This document shows, piece after piece, positions 34,627 to 43,142 of a DNA stretch of 64,000 bases. The notes beneath the pieces were generated by a model. It was not told the origin of the DNA and did no database searches. It was given only the letters and a program-made list of their open reading frames with translations. Both the position numbers and the translations under genes were made by a program. Origin of the DNA: JAFDVL01 sp964631865 (GTDB lineage: Bacteria > Acidobacteriota > Blastocatellia > RBC074); NCBI GenBank assembly GCA_964631865.1, contig CAZWAK010000020.1:7662-71661 (forward strand). The letters are read 5' to 3'. The stretch's first letter is position 1. Every line of letters begins with the position of its first letter.

Positions 34627-34833
34627 ATGAAGATCGAAGAACGCATTCAAGAGGCGATTACAAAGACTGAAGCATCGTTGAATAGCAACCCTGAGTTTCT
34701 CAAATTGCGGGAATTCTACTTGGAAATGAAGGAAGCGGGAGTTGCTCAAAAACAAGAATACACCTTACCCCCACTCGACACTTCGGGACGGCGATTGCAC
34801 GAGATGACCGTTAGTAAAATAACAAAGAAATAA
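34627..34833 (+). CDS. Small hypothetical partner of the SppA-like protease
   Basis: This 68-residue charged protein (MKIEERIQEAITKTEASLNS) is mostly helical, with a proline-containing C-terminal half (TLPPLDTSGRRLHE). It starts 14 bp after the protease stop with an AAAGGGC ribosome-site-like stretch and shares the AT-rich composition. The pair probably moves and functions together, the small protein perhaps as an adaptor or inhibitor. I do not recognise a family. Confidence 0.6.
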   Translation: MKIEERIQEAITKTEASLNSNPEFLKLREFYLEMKEAGVAQKQEYTLPPLDTSGRRLHEMTVSKITKK

Positions 34834-34848
34834 TTTAGGAGACTTGGA

Positions 34849-36543
34849 ATGCCTACAGATGTAGTGATGCCGCAACTCGGCGAATCCATTGCCGAAGGAA
34901 CGATTGTGCGTTGGTTGAAAAAAGTCGGTGACAGCGTGCAACGCGATGAACCGTTACTCGAAGTTTCGACCGACAAGGTAGACACCGAAATTCCTGCCGC
35001 TGCGGCGGGAACGTTGATTGCCATTCTCGCGCAGGAAGGCGAAACCGTCGCGGTGAATGCGGTCATTGCACAACTCGGCGAAGCGGGAGAAGCTGCTGTG
35101 CCTGCCGCGCCTGCCGCAGCACCTGCGCCGCCGCCACCGCCTGCCGCGCCCGCTGCGGTTGCGCCGCCTGCGCTTGCTGCTCCGGCTGCGCCTGTTGCCG
35201 CTGGCGCTGCGACGAACGTTGTGATGCCGCAACTCGGCGAATCCATTGCCGAAGGAACGATTGTGCGTTGGTTGAAAAAAGTCGGTGACAGCGTGCAACG
35301 CGATGAACCGTTACTCGAAGTTTCGACCGACAAGGTAGACACCGAAATTCCTTCGCCCGTTGCGGGTACATTGTTGTCCATCCTCGCGCAAGAAGGTGAC
35401 ACTGTCGCGGTGAACACAGCGATTGCGACGATTGGCGAAGCCGGAGCCGCTGCCCCAGCCGCACCCGCGCCAACGCCTGCACCTGCTGCGCCCGCTGCAC
35501 CTGCGCCGCCGCCTGTTGCACCGCCTGCCGCGCCTGCTGTGGCTGCGGCTGCTGCGGTGGGTGGTTCGATTGAAGATTTACGCCGCGTCAAATCTTCGCC
35601 CGTCGTGCGCAAGATCGCTTCTGAACATAACGTTAACATCGCGCACATCGCGGGTTCCGGCATTTCCGGTCGCGTGACGAAGAAAGACATTCTCAACTTT
35701 ATTGCGAATCCGCCTGCACGGCCTGCGGCTCCATTCGTTGCGCCGCCGCCCATTGTTGCACCGCCGCCTGTGGCTGCGCCTGTCGCGGCTCTGGCTGCGC
35801 CTGCGAAACCCGCTGCGCCAGCCTTCGCACCGGGCGAGCGCGTGAAGATCGAACCGATGTCGAAGATGCGCAAGTCCATTGCCGAACACATGGTCTTGAG
35901 CAAACACACCGCGCCGCACGTCACGACGTTCTTTGAAGTGGACTTCACGAACATCGCGCGCTTGCGTGATCGCGTGAAAAAAGACTTCGAGGCGAAAAAC
36001 GGCGCGAAACTCACGTTCATGCCGTTCATCATCAAAGCCACGATTGACGCGCTCAAAGCCTTGCCCATCGTGAATGCTTCGCTGGATGGCGACAACATCG
36101 TTTACAAACAAGACATCAACATCGGGATGGCTGTTGCGCTGGATTGGGGCTTGATCGTCCCCGTTATCAAACAAGCCGATTCGATGAATCTAATCGGCCT
36201 TGCACGCGCCACGCAAGACCTCGCTGCACGCGCACGCGGCAAGCAACTCAAGCCCGATGAAATCGCGGGCGGCACATTCTCAATCACGAACTTCGGCTTG
36301 TTCGGAGGCTTGACTGCAACACCGGTCATCAATCAACCGCAATCCGCGATCCTCGGTGTCGGCGGCATTCACAAACGTCCCTGGGTGATGGAAACCGAAC
36401 ACGGCGACGTGATTGCGATTCGCCACATCGGCATCCTGAGCCTGTCGTTCGATCATCGTCTGATTGACGGCGCGGTTGGCGATGAGTTTTTGGCGACGAT
36501 GAAGAAATCGCTGGAAACAACCGATTTTTCGGGTTTGCTGTAA
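34849..36543 (+). CDS. 2-oxoacid dehydrogenase E2 with two lipoyl domains (sucB-like)
   Basis: This is the dihydrolipoyl acyltransferase core of a 2-oxoacid dehydrogenase complex. The 564 residues hold two lipoyl domains (lipoyl lysines K43 and K162 in STDKVDTE), Ala/Pro-rich linkers, a peripheral-subunit-binding domain (SSPVVRKIASEHNVNIAHIAG at about 245-285) and the catalytic domain ending FDHRLIDGAVGDEFL (His and Asp of the active site). The MPTDVVMPQLGESIAEGTI start suggests the succinyltransferase or branched-chain type. The substrate class is not certain. The lipoyl domains are identical over 132 nt. It lies near lpdA, lipB and lipA, which would lipoylate it. Confidence 0.9.
   Translation: MPTDVVMPQLGESIAEGTIVRWLKKVGDSVQRDEPLLEVSTDKVDTEIPAAAAGTLIAILAQEGETVAVNAVIAQLGEAGEAAVPAAPAAAPAPPPPPAAPAAVAPPALAAPAAPVAAGAATNVVMPQLGESIAEGTIVRWLKKVGDSVQRDEPLLEVSTDKVDTEIPSPVAGTLLSILAQEGDTVAVNTAIATIGEAGAAAPAAPAPTPAPAAPAAPAPPPVAPPAAPAVAAAAAVGGSIEDLRRVKSSPVVRKIASEHNVNIAHIAGSGISGRVTKKDILNFIANPPARPAAPFVAPPPIVAPPPVAAPVAALAAPAKPAAPAFAPGERVKIEPMSKMRKSIAEHMVLSKHTAPHVTTFFEVDFTNIARLRDRVKKDFEAKNGAKLTFMPFIIKATIDALKALPIVNASLDGDNIVYKQDINIGMAVALDWGLIVPVIKQADSMNLIGLARATQDLAARARGKQLKPDEIAGGTFSITNFGLFGGLTATPVINQPQSAILGVGGIHKRPWVMETEHGDVIAIRHIGILSLSFDHRLIDGAVGDEFLATMKKSLETTDFSGLL
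34864..35352 (+). repeat. 132-nt identical direct repeat encoding two lipoyl domains
   Basis: Bases 34864-34995 and 35221-35352 are identical, including synonymous positions, by eye over 132 nt. The linkers between and after them differ. This points to a recent duplication or gene conversion within the E2 gene. Confidence 0.9.
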
Positions 36544-36545
36544 AC

Positions 36546-36661
36546 CAAAAGCATTCTCGATTCTCCATTCTCAATTCTCCATTCGCAGGCCGGGAAAGAT
36601 CGAACAACGACTTCCTGGCAAAGAATTGAGAATGGAGAATCGAGAATTGAGAATGCTTTTC
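36546..36661. repeat. GAATTGAGAATGGAGAATC imperfect inverted repeat
   Basis: AAAAGCATTCTCGATTCTCC (left) and the complementary GAGAATTGAGAATGCTTTT (right) flank a 30-bp centre between E2 and lipB. It may also end the E2 transcript. The right end is 2 bp before the lipB ATG. Confidence 0.7.
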
Positions 36662-36663
36662 CC

Positions 36664-37320
36664 ATGAAGGTTTGCGAATATCGTTATCTCGGTCGCACCC
36701 CTTACGCCGAAGCTTTAGCGTTGCAACAAGCACTGCACGATGCGCGCAAGCGTGACGAAGTTTCGGACACGCTGCTCTTGCTCGAACATCCGCACGTCAT
36801 TACACTGGGGCGCGGAGCGAATCGCGCGAATATTCTCGCCGATGAGCAGACGCGCGCCGCGAAGCACGTCGAATTATTTGAAACGGGTCGCGGCGGCGAT
36901 GTTACCTATCACGGGCCAGGGCAGCTCGTCGGCTATCCCATCATCAACTTAGCGCCGGATCGTCAGGATGTGCGCCGTTACGTGCGCGACATCCAGGAGG
37001 TACTCGTGCGCACCGCGCGGGACTTCGGCGTCGAGGCCGAACCGCGCGGCGGGGAATATGTGGGCGTTTGGGTCGGTGATGACAAGCTCGCGGCCATCGG
37101 CATTCGCATTTCGCGTTGGGTGACGATGCACGGCTTCGCCTTCAATGTCTCGACCGATTTAGATTACTTCAACCTCATCATTCCTTGCGGCATCGCCGCT
37201 CACGGTGTAACCTCACTCGAAAAAATTCTTGGAGAAACAATCGCACTCGAAGCCGTCGCCGAAGCCGTCACGAAACATTTCGGCGATGTATTTCAACGTG
37301 AAATCGTCAGTCGTTCGTAG
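36664..37320 (+). CDS. lipB: Octanoyl-[ACP]:protein N-octanoyltransferase
   Basis: LipB transfers octanoate from acyl carrier protein to lipoyl domains, the first step of lipoate synthesis. The 218 residues match the family. Motifs are LLLEHPHVITLGRG, GRGGDVTYHGPGQLVGYP, the catalytic K141 (DDKLAAIGIRI) and C175 (IIPCGI). It sits between the E2 gene it serves and, further on, lipA, which inserts the sulfurs. The final residues VSRS and the TAG stop lie at the edge of a GTCCGT repeat. An inverted repeat in place of a ribosome site precedes the ATG. Confidence 0.94.
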   Translation: MKVCEYRYLGRTPYAEALALQQALHDARKRDEVSDTLLLLEHPHVITLGRGANRANILADEQTRAAKHVELFETGRGGDVTYHGPGQLVGYPIINLAPDRQDVRRYVRDIQEVLVRTARDFGVEAEPRGGEYVGVWVGDDKLAAIGIRISRWVTMHGFAFNVSTDLDYFNLIIPCGIAAHGVTSLEKILGETIALEAVAEAVTKHFGDVFQREIVSRS

Positions 37321-37371
37321 TCCGTCGTCAGTTGGTTTCCAGACGAGGGCTACTGGCAACTGACAACGGAC
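37320..37371. repeat. GTCCGTCGTCAGTTG inverted repeat after lipB
   Basis: GTCCGTCGTCAGTTG (37320-37334) is complementary to CAACTGACAACGGAC (37357-37371) with one mismatch. Its first base is the last base of the lipB TAG. It ends 11 bp before the symporter ATG. Confidence 0.7.
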
Positions 37372-37382
37372 AACGGACAATC

Positions 37383-38681
37383 ATGCCCAATAAATTCAAA
37401 CTCTCCCTGACACATCAAATCTTCATCGGGCTGGGGCTTGGCATTCTGATCGGCGCGATGATTCATTACCTTTTTGACAGCAACCCACACGCCAAAGAAC
37501 AAGCTATTCAATGGGTGCGCGTGCTGAGCCGCATCTTCCTGAGCCTCATCAAACTCATCATCGCCCCGCTGATTTTCTCGACGCTCGTCGTCGGCATCGC
37601 GGGCGCGGGCAGCATCAAAGCCGTCGGGCGCATCGGGATGAAGGCGATGGCCTATTTCACGTTTGCGACAATGTTGGCGCTCGTGATCGGCTTAGTTGCC
37701 GTCAACATCACACGTCCCGGCGATGGCGTGAATCTGCCGAACGAACAAAGCGCCGAAGCCAAAGAGATCGCCGAACGCGCAGGCAAAATGACGCCACAGG
37801 ATCACATCGTCACGATCTTTCCGACCAGCATCATCAAAGCGATGGCCGACAACGAAGTGTTGCAGATCGTCGTGTTCAGTTTGCTGTTTGCCGTCGCAGT
37901 CGCAGGCATCGGCGAGAAAGGCCGCCCGATGGTCGCGTGGTGCGAATCGTTGTCGGAGGCGATGTTCAAGTTCACGGCGTATGTCATGAACTTCGCGCCC
38001 TGGGGCGTGGGCGCGGCAATGGCCGTCACGGTCGGCAACAAAGGCTTGGGCGTGCTCATCAACTTGGGCAATATGATCCTGACGTTGTATGCCGCGTTGG
38101 CCGTGTTCATCCTGATCGTGCTCGTGCCCATCGCCTTCCTCATTCGCCTGCCCTTCAAACGCTTCTTCCAACTCGTCAAAGAACCCGCGATGCTGGCGTT
38201 CACGACGACGTCGAGCGAATCGGCGTTTCCCAAAGCACTCGAAAACATGGAACGCTTAGGCGTGCCGCGTCGCATCGTGAGTTTTATTTTGCCGCTCGGT
38301 TACAGCTTCAATCTCGACGGCTCGACGTTGTATTTATCGCTGGCCGCGATGTTCGTTGCGCAAGCCGCCAACAAACCGCTTTCGATCTCGCAGCAAATCA
38401 TTATGCTGTTGACGCTGATGCTTTCGACCAAAGGCATCGCCGCCGTGCCGCGCGCGTCGTTAGTCGTGTTGGCTGGCACGCTCGCGCAATTCGATTTGCC
38501 GCTCGAAGGCATTGCAGTGATTCTCGGCGTTGACGAATTGATGGATATGGCGCGCACGGCAACGAATGTGATCGGCAATTGTTTGGCGACGGCGGTGGTC
38601 GCGCGCTGGGAAGGCGAATTCAACGATGCGGGTAATGAGGTTGTGGCCCCCATTGATCCTGCGACCGTTTCGCATCATTAA
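37383..38681 (+). CDS. Dicarboxylate/amino acid:cation symporter (DAACS family)
   Basis: This 432-residue inner-membrane symporter of the GltP/DctA type probably imports C4-dicarboxylates or acidic amino acids with H+ or Na+. Family motifs are TTSSESAFPKALENM (serine-rich re-entrant loop), PLGYSFNLDGSTLYLS (NxDGT-like) and GIAAVPRASLVVLAGTLAQF and GVDELMDMARTATNVIGN (DxxxD-like transport core). The start MPNKFKLSL at 37383 is used, as the in-frame upstream segment comes from the GTCCGT repeat. A second symporter of the same family follows. Confidence 0.92.
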   Translation: MPNKFKLSLTHQIFIGLGLGILIGAMIHYLFDSNPHAKEQAIQWVRVLSRIFLSLIKLIIAPLIFSTLVVGIAGAGSIKAVGRIGMKAMAYFTFATMLALVIGLVAVNITRPGDGVNLPNEQSAEAKEIAERAGKMTPQDHIVTIFPTSIIKAMADNEVLQIVVFSLLFAVAVAGIGEKGRPMVAWCESLSEAMFKFTAYVMNFAPWGVGAAMAVTVGNKGLGVLINLGNMILTLYAALAVFILIVLVPIAFLIRLPFKRFFQLVKEPAMLAFTTTSSESAFPKALENMERLGVPRRIVSFILPLGYSFNLDGSTLYLSLAAMFVAQAANKPLSISQQIIMLLTLMLSTKGIAAVPRASLVVLAGTLAQFDLPLEGIAVILGVDELMDMARTATNVIGNCLATAVVARWEGEFNDAGNEVVAPIDPATVSHH

Positions 38682-38704
38682 CTCTAACTATAGACTTCAA
38701 GAAA

Positions 38705-38800
38705 TGAACCACGAAGAAACGAAGAGCACGAAGAGGAGAAGCGCAGAATTTATTGAACTTTCTGTGGCTCCTTCGTGTTCTTTGTGATCTTCGTGGTGAA
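38705..38800. repeat. ACCACGAAG/CTTCGTGGT imperfect inverted repeat
   Basis: TGAACCACGAAGAAACGAAG at one end and CTTCGTGTTC-TTTGTG-TTCGTGGTGAA at the other can pair. It is the same family as 21476-21563 and lies in the gap between two symporter genes. Confidence 0.7.
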
Positions 38801-38839
38801 ATGCTTTTTCTTGACCTCTATACACCAAAGGAGACTCGC

Positions 38840-40204
38840 ATGAGCTTCAACGATGAAACCGTCGGCCCGCCGATTGATCGCGGCGACGAAACCACCAGCG
38901 ATACGCGCGGCCTGGCGTTGCACACCAAGATATTGATTGGTCTGGCAATCGGCGCAGTGCTCGGCGTCACCGCAAATTTGACTGTCGCATCAAGCCCCTG
39001 GCTCGCCTGGACGCTGAAAAATATTGCCGATCCGCTGGGGCAGATTTTTTTGCGCATGCTGTTTATGGTCGTCGTGCCGCTGGTCTTCACGTCGCTGGCA
39101 TTGGGCGTCGCGCAACTCGGCGATTTGCGCAAACTGGGGCGCATCGGCTTGCGCGTGGCGATTTATTTCGTCGTGGTCTCCATCGTCGCGGCAGTGATCG
39201 GGCTGGTGCTGGTCAACGTTTTCAAGCCGGGCGAAGGCTTCTCGCCCGAAGTGCAGCAACAGTTGATGGCTGCCTACAGCGACGAAGCGCAGAAGCGGCA
39301 GCAACAAGCGACCGAGGGCGGCTTCGGCATCAGCACCTTCATCAACATTGTGCCGCGCAACCCGATTCAAGCTGCCGCGAACACGGACATGCTGGCGGTG
39401 ATTTTCTTTGCGCTCATCTTTGGCATCGCGTTGACGTTGATTCCGGGCGAGAAAGCCGACCCCGTGATGCGCGTGCTGGACGGCGTCAGCGAAGCCATCA
39501 TCCGCATCGTCGGGATGGCCATGCAAATCGCGCCTTTCGCCGTCGCGGCCTTGATTTTCGCTACGACGGCGCGCTTCGGCTGGGGCTTGCTCAGGAGTCT
39601 GCTGTCCTACGCGCTGATCGTGTTGGCGGGCTTGTTCATTCATCAATTCGGCGTCTTTGCGCTGCTGCTCAAGTTTTTGGTCAAGCTCAACCCGCTCACG
39701 TTTTATCGCAAGATCACACCTGTGATGGTGACAGCGTTTTCCACGAGTTCCTCGAACGCGACGTTGCCGACCTCAATCAAAACCGCCGAAGAAGAGTTGG
39801 GCGTGCCGCCGCAAATCACGGGCTTCGTGTTGCCGCTTGGCGCAACGATGAATATGAACGGCACGGCGTTGTTTGAGGGCGTGACGTGCGTCTTCCTCGC
39901 GCAAGTGTTCGGTGTGGAGTTAAGTCTCGGCCAGCAATTGATCGTCATTGCGCTGTCGGTGCTGATGGCGATTGGCGCGGCGGGCGTGCCCGGCGGTTCG
40001 TTGCCACTGCTGATGATTGTGCTCAGTACCATTGGCGTGCCGCCCGGCGGCATTGCTATCATCCTCGGCATTGACCGCATCCTCGATATGTCGCGCACCG
40101 TCCCGAACGTCACGGGCGATTTGACCTGTGCCTGTTACATCGCGCGCACCGAAGGCGTAGATTTACTCGCCGCTCCGCAGCCCGCGCATTCGGTGGCGGA
40201 TTAG
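38840..40204 (+). CDS. Dicarboxylate/amino acid:cation symporter, second paralogue
   Basis: This 454-residue DAACS-family carrier is distantly related to the preceding one. Motifs are FSTSSSNATLPTSIKT, PLGATMNMNGTALFEG (NMDGT variant), GAAGVPGGSLPLLMIVLS and GIDRILDMSRTVPNVTGD. The start MSFNDETVG at 38840 has a strong AAAGGAG site. The frame upstream runs through a repeat. The N-terminus is longer and acidic. The substrate may differ from that of the first carrier, and neither can be named from sequence. Confidence 0.92.
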   Translation: MSFNDETVGPPIDRGDETTSDTRGLALHTKILIGLAIGAVLGVTANLTVASSPWLAWTLKNIADPLGQIFLRMLFMVVVPLVFTSLALGVAQLGDLRKLGRIGLRVAIYFVVVSIVAAVIGLVLVNVFKPGEGFSPEVQQQLMAAYSDEAQKRQQQATEGGFGISTFINIVPRNPIQAAANTDMLAVIFFALIFGIALTLIPGEKADPVMRVLDGVSEAIIRIVGMAMQIAPFAVAALIFATTARFGWGLLRSLLSYALIVLAGLFIHQFGVFALLLKFLVKLNPLTFYRKITPVMVTAFSTSSSNATLPTSIKTAEEELGVPPQITGFVLPLGATMNMNGTALFEGVTCVFLAQVFGVELSLGQQLIVIALSVLMAIGAAGVPGGSLPLLMIVLSTIGVPPGGIAIILGIDRILDMSRTVPNVTGDLTCACYIARTEGVDLLAAPQPAHSVAD

Positions 40205-40344
40205 CAGAGTCGTCCGTGACCTGCGGCGCGCGCCCGTCGAAAGCAATGCCTGGATGCAGGAGATTGAATTTCCGACGAGCGATTTCGGGTGAATGATTCC
40301 GTTTGAGAAAATCGCGCCATCGCAAGTCAAGGAGCCAAATTGAA

Positions 40345-40911
40345 ATGGGGGCATCGTTAGCCAGCAAGTACAAAAAATCTCTGACGGAGCAATGGGCGCT
40401 TCGTTTCAAGACGATTCATCCCGATGGCGATAATTACGATGGCCTGGTAACGCACATCAAGTCGGATTTCATTGTCATTCGAGCGGAGCGGGATTTTGAA
40501 TTCGATGGGGTCATCATTTTGCCGAAGCGCGTCATCAAAGGCTATCGTGACAATCGTTACGATGAGTGTTGCAACAAAATCCTTCGACAGAATGGGCAAA
40601 TCGGAAAGTTGAAAACGCCGCATTGGCTGAATAACTGTGACTCTATCTTTGACGTGCTGACAGCCATGCAAAAAAGGAACATTTGGCCTGCCGTTGAAAT
40701 GCTGCGCGATGAAGGCAAAGATTCAGCCTTTTATATCGGGCCGCTTGAAGGCGTTTATGAAGATTCTTTTTATCTTCACTGCTATGACGCAGCGGGCAAG
40801 TGGGAAAAGCCTTACTATTTGACCATCGCTAACATTTTCAGAATCGAATTGGATAGCAAATATTGCAGGCATTTCAATCGTTATATGAAAGCGGTGAATC
40901 CTCCAACATAA
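40345..40911 (+). CDS. Hypothetical protein
   Basis: This 188-residue soluble protein (start MGASLASKYK at 40345, AAGGAG upstream) has an N-terminal beta-rich part (YDGLVTHIKSDFIVIRAERDFEFDGVIILPKRV) reminiscent of a small SH3-like or Sm-like barrel, and a similar C-terminal part (FYIGPLEGVYEDSFYLHCYDAAG). No catalytic motif is seen. AT-content is higher than in the flanking genes. It lies 24 bp before the antitoxin-like gene, on the same strand. I do not recognise the family. Confidence 0.65.
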   Translation: MGASLASKYKKSLTEQWALRFKTIHPDGDNYDGLVTHIKSDFIVIRAERDFEFDGVIILPKRVIKGYRDNRYDECCNKILRQNGQIGKLKTPHWLNNCDSIFDVLTAMQKRNIWPAVEMLRDEGKDSAFYIGPLEGVYEDSFYLHCYDAAGKWEKPYYLTIANIFRIELDSKYCRHFNRYMKAVNPPT

Positions 40912-40935
40912 ACCGGATTTGATGGAGAGGCTTGT

Positions 40936-41244
40936 ATGACAGAAGCAGAACTCAAAGCAAAGTGGACACGCGAACATTTTGAGGAAATCAAGGCACAAGG
41001 GTTTAGCAGCCCAAGTGAAACATACGAAGATTATCTTGAAATGCGACGCGAACAAGAAGAACTGCGCGAGCATCAGCTTCAGGAAATCCTTGCTGACTAT
41101 GGCACGTTACCGCACGAAGAACCGCCCGATATAGACGAAGAGAATCGTCGTCTGACCATCCGCCAGAAAAAGCTTTCGGAATTCTTTGCTGAATCGCCCC
41201 TCGTTGGCGTCGAACTTGATCTCACACGCGATTCTCACTCGTAA
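40936..41244 (+). CDS. Hypothetical protein with antitoxin-like C-terminus
   Basis: This 102-residue highly charged helical protein ends KKLSEFFAESPLVGVELDLTRD. That tail closely resembles the toxin-binding tails of Phd/RelB-type antitoxins (SPLxGxELDLxRD). The N-terminal 65 residues (EAELKAKWTREHFEEIKA) are not a typical Phd DNA-binding domain. No toxin gene is adjacent, the next gene being lipA. It may be an orphan or degenerate antitoxin, or the upstream 188-residue protein may be its partner. This is inference only. Confidence 0.6.
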   Translation: MTEAELKAKWTREHFEEIKAQGFSSPSETYEDYLEMRREQEELREHQLQEILADYGTLPHEEPPDIDEENRRLTIRQKKLSEFFAESPLVGVELDLTRDSHS

Positions 41245-41281
41245 CTGCACTTCTCCCGATTCGCTGCTATAATCCCCAGCC

Positions 41282-42226
41282 ATGACAACAGCGAAACAAA
41301 TTGCACCCAAGCCCAAGTGGTTGAAGATTCGGCTCAACACGGGCGGCGAATATCAACAGATCAAACATCTCGTCAACGATCTGAGCCTGCACACCGTGTG
41401 TCAGGAAGCGCGTTGCCCGAACATCTATGAATGCTGGTCGCACGGCACGGCGACGTTCATGATCTCCGGCGAGGTTTGCACGCGGCGTTGTGGCTTTTGC
41501 GCGGTCAGCAAAGGCGCGCCCGTTCTGCTCGACCCGCAGGAACCGCAGCACGTCGCCGAGGCTGTGCGCAAGATGGGCGTCAAGCACGCCGTCATCACCA
41601 GCGTGAATCGCGACGATCTGCCCGACGGCGCGGCTTCGCATTGGGTCGCCACGATCAATGCCGTGCGCGCGCTGAATCCGCACACGAAAGTCGAAGTGCT
41701 GACTCCTGACTTCGAGGGCAACACCACCGCGATGGATATGATCTTTGCCGCGCGTCCCGACGTGCTGAATCACAACACCGAAACCGTGCCGCGACTGTAT
41801 CGCCGGGTGCGCCCGCACGCGAAGTATCACGAATGGACGATGATGCTCTTGACGCGCGCGGGCAAGTTCCGCGACGAACACGCACCGCAGATGTTGACGA
41901 AGTCGGGCCTTATGGTCGGCTTGGGCGAAACGACTGAAGAAGTCATCGCCACGATGCGCGATTTGCGGAGCGTGGACTGCGACATCTTGACGATTGGTCA
42001 GTATCTGCAACCCGCGCCGAAGCGGTTGAAAGTCGAAAAATACTACACGCCGGATGAGTTTGCGGAATTCAAAGCGATGGGCTTGGAGATGGGCTTTCGC
42101 TATGTCGAATCGGGGCCGCTCGTGCGGTCAAGTTATCACGCGCACGAACATACGGCGGGCGCGCAACCGATTGCGGTGCTGACTCCAAACAAACGCGAAT
42201 TGCCGGTTCTGAATTTTTCGGCGTAG
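41282..42226 (+). CDS. lipA: Lipoyl synthase
   Basis: This radical-SAM enzyme inserts two sulfurs into the octanoyl group placed by LipB. The 314 residues match the family. The auxiliary cluster is C40-x4-C45-x5-C51 (CQEARCPNIYEC) and the radical-SAM cluster is C66-x3-C70-x2-C73 (CTRRCGFC). TVLNHN-like VLNHNTETVPRLY and KSGLMVGLGETTEE are also present, with the C-terminal RSSYHAHE motif. With lipB and the E2/E3 genes it forms a lipoate-dependent metabolism neighbourhood. Confidence 0.95.
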   Translation: MTTAKQIAPKPKWLKIRLNTGGEYQQIKHLVNDLSLHTVCQEARCPNIYECWSHGTATFMISGEVCTRRCGFCAVSKGAPVLLDPQEPQHVAEAVRKMGVKHAVITSVNRDDLPDGAASHWVATINAVRALNPHTKVEVLTPDFEGNTTAMDMIFAARPDVLNHNTETVPRLYRRVRPHAKYHEWTMMLLTRAGKFRDEHAPQMLTKSGLMVGLGETTEEVIATMRDLRSVDCDILTIGQYLQPAPKRLKVEKYYTPDEFAEFKAMGLEMGFRYVESGPLVRSSYHAHEHTAGAQPIAVLTPNKRELPVLNFSA

Positions 42227-42238
42227 GAGCCAATGGTT

Positions 42239-42799
42239 ATGACTACGATAGCTCGACGTTGGACATCAGCGGATTTGGCGATGTTGCCGGACGACAACAA
42301 TCGCTACGAGATCATTGCCGGCGAGTTGTATGTTTCTGGCCTGCCGCATTACGCGCACCAACGAGCCTGCACTAACATCTGTGGCTTGCTCGGAGAGTTT
42401 TCGCGGCAAACCAAGCTGGGCGAACCAGTCTACGGACGGGGAATTCTTTTTGCCGAAGATGAAGAAGTGATTCCTGACATTGCTTGGGTAAGTCGCCAAC
42501 GACGCAGCGAGATTTTGGGCGCGGACGGGCATTTTCACGGTGCGCCCGAATTAACGATTGAAGTGCTTGCCTATTCAGACGCAGACGTGCAACGCGACCG
42601 TGAGGCGAAGCTCAACCTCTATGCGCGGCGCGGCGTGGATGAATACTGGATCGTGGATTGGAAAGCTCAGCAGGTCGAAGTTTATCGGCGCGTTGCGTCT
42701 GTGCTGGAACTGGTCGCCACATTGAGTGCCACAGAGACATTAACCTCGCCTCGGCTGCCCGGCTTTAGTTGTCTTGTCGGGGAAATATTCGAGGACTGA
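42239..42799 (+). CDS. Uma2-family putative endonuclease
   Basis: This 186-residue protein of the Uma2/DUF820 family has a PD-(D/E)xK-like nuclease fold: NRYEIIAGELYV, VIPDIAWVSRQR, APELTIEVLAYSDADVQRDREAKLNLYARRGVDEYWIVDW. The conserved E-x-L and D...E-V pattern matches a candidate metal site. Such genes are abundant in cyanobacteria and acidobacteria and their function is unknown. The start at 42239 gives a GGAG spacing of about 9, better than ATG 42233. It stands alone between lipA and a ferredoxin. Confidence 0.82.
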   Translation: MTTIARRWTSADLAMLPDDNNRYEIIAGELYVSGLPHYAHQRACTNICGLLGEFSRQTKLGEPVYGRGILFAEDEEVIPDIAWVSRQRRSEILGADGHFHGAPELTIEVLAYSDADVQRDREAKLNLYARRGVDEYWIVDWKAQQVEVYRRVASVLELVATLSATETLTSPRLPGFSCLVGEIFED

Positions 42800-42814
42800 C
42801 ACTTTTACGAATTT

Positions 42815-43045
42815 ATGCCGAATCCGAATGCCAAACAGCCGCAGAATGTGCCGGGGCGCTTTTATGTGGACACGAATTGTATTGATTGCGATGTCTGCCG
42901 CGACTTAGCTGAAAACAATTTCACGCGCCACGATGATGGCGGCTATTCCTACGTGTACAAACAACCCACCACGCCGGAAGAAGAAGCCCTCTGTCAGGAA
43001 GCGTTGGAGGTTTGCCCCGTCGAAGCGATTGGAAAGACTGCTTAG
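42815..43045 (+). CDS. Ferredoxin, single [4Fe-4S] cluster
   Basis: This 76-residue ferredoxin has one cluster motif CIDCDVC (three cysteines) and a distal EVCPVEAI cysteine, as in single [4Fe-4S] ferredoxins of the Thermotoga/Desulfovibrio kind. The N-terminus is short. An extra cysteine (ALCQEAL) lies between them. It sits 15 bp after the Uma2 gene and 91 bp before the next gene, which is on the other strand. It might serve LipA or another radical-SAM enzyme, which is inferred from position only. Confidence 0.88.
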   Translation: MPNPNAKQPQNVPGRFYVDTNCIDCDVCRDLAENNFTRHDDGGYSYVYKQPTTPEEEALCQEALEVCPVEAIGKTA

Positions 43046-43142
43046 AGTAGACGGTAGACAGTAGACGGTAGACAGTAGGCGGTAGAAGAGCTATCGCGTG
43101 ACATCGAACTACCGACTACCGTCTACCGTCTACCGTCTACTC
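43046..43142. repeat. GTAGACG heptad inverted repeat
   Basis: Tandem GTAGACG/GTAGACA units (43046-43086) face CTACCGT units (43109-43142), forming a hairpin-like element. The same heptad recurs at 49259-49381 and 49767-49853. The right end provides the TAG stop of the gene on the minus strand. Confidence 0.8.

Noticed and set aside
34746..36098. 450-residue open frame opposite the E2 gene
   Set aside because: It is alanine/glycine-rich, complements the Ala/Pro linkers and lipoyl repeats of the E2 gene, and has no domain or ribosome site.
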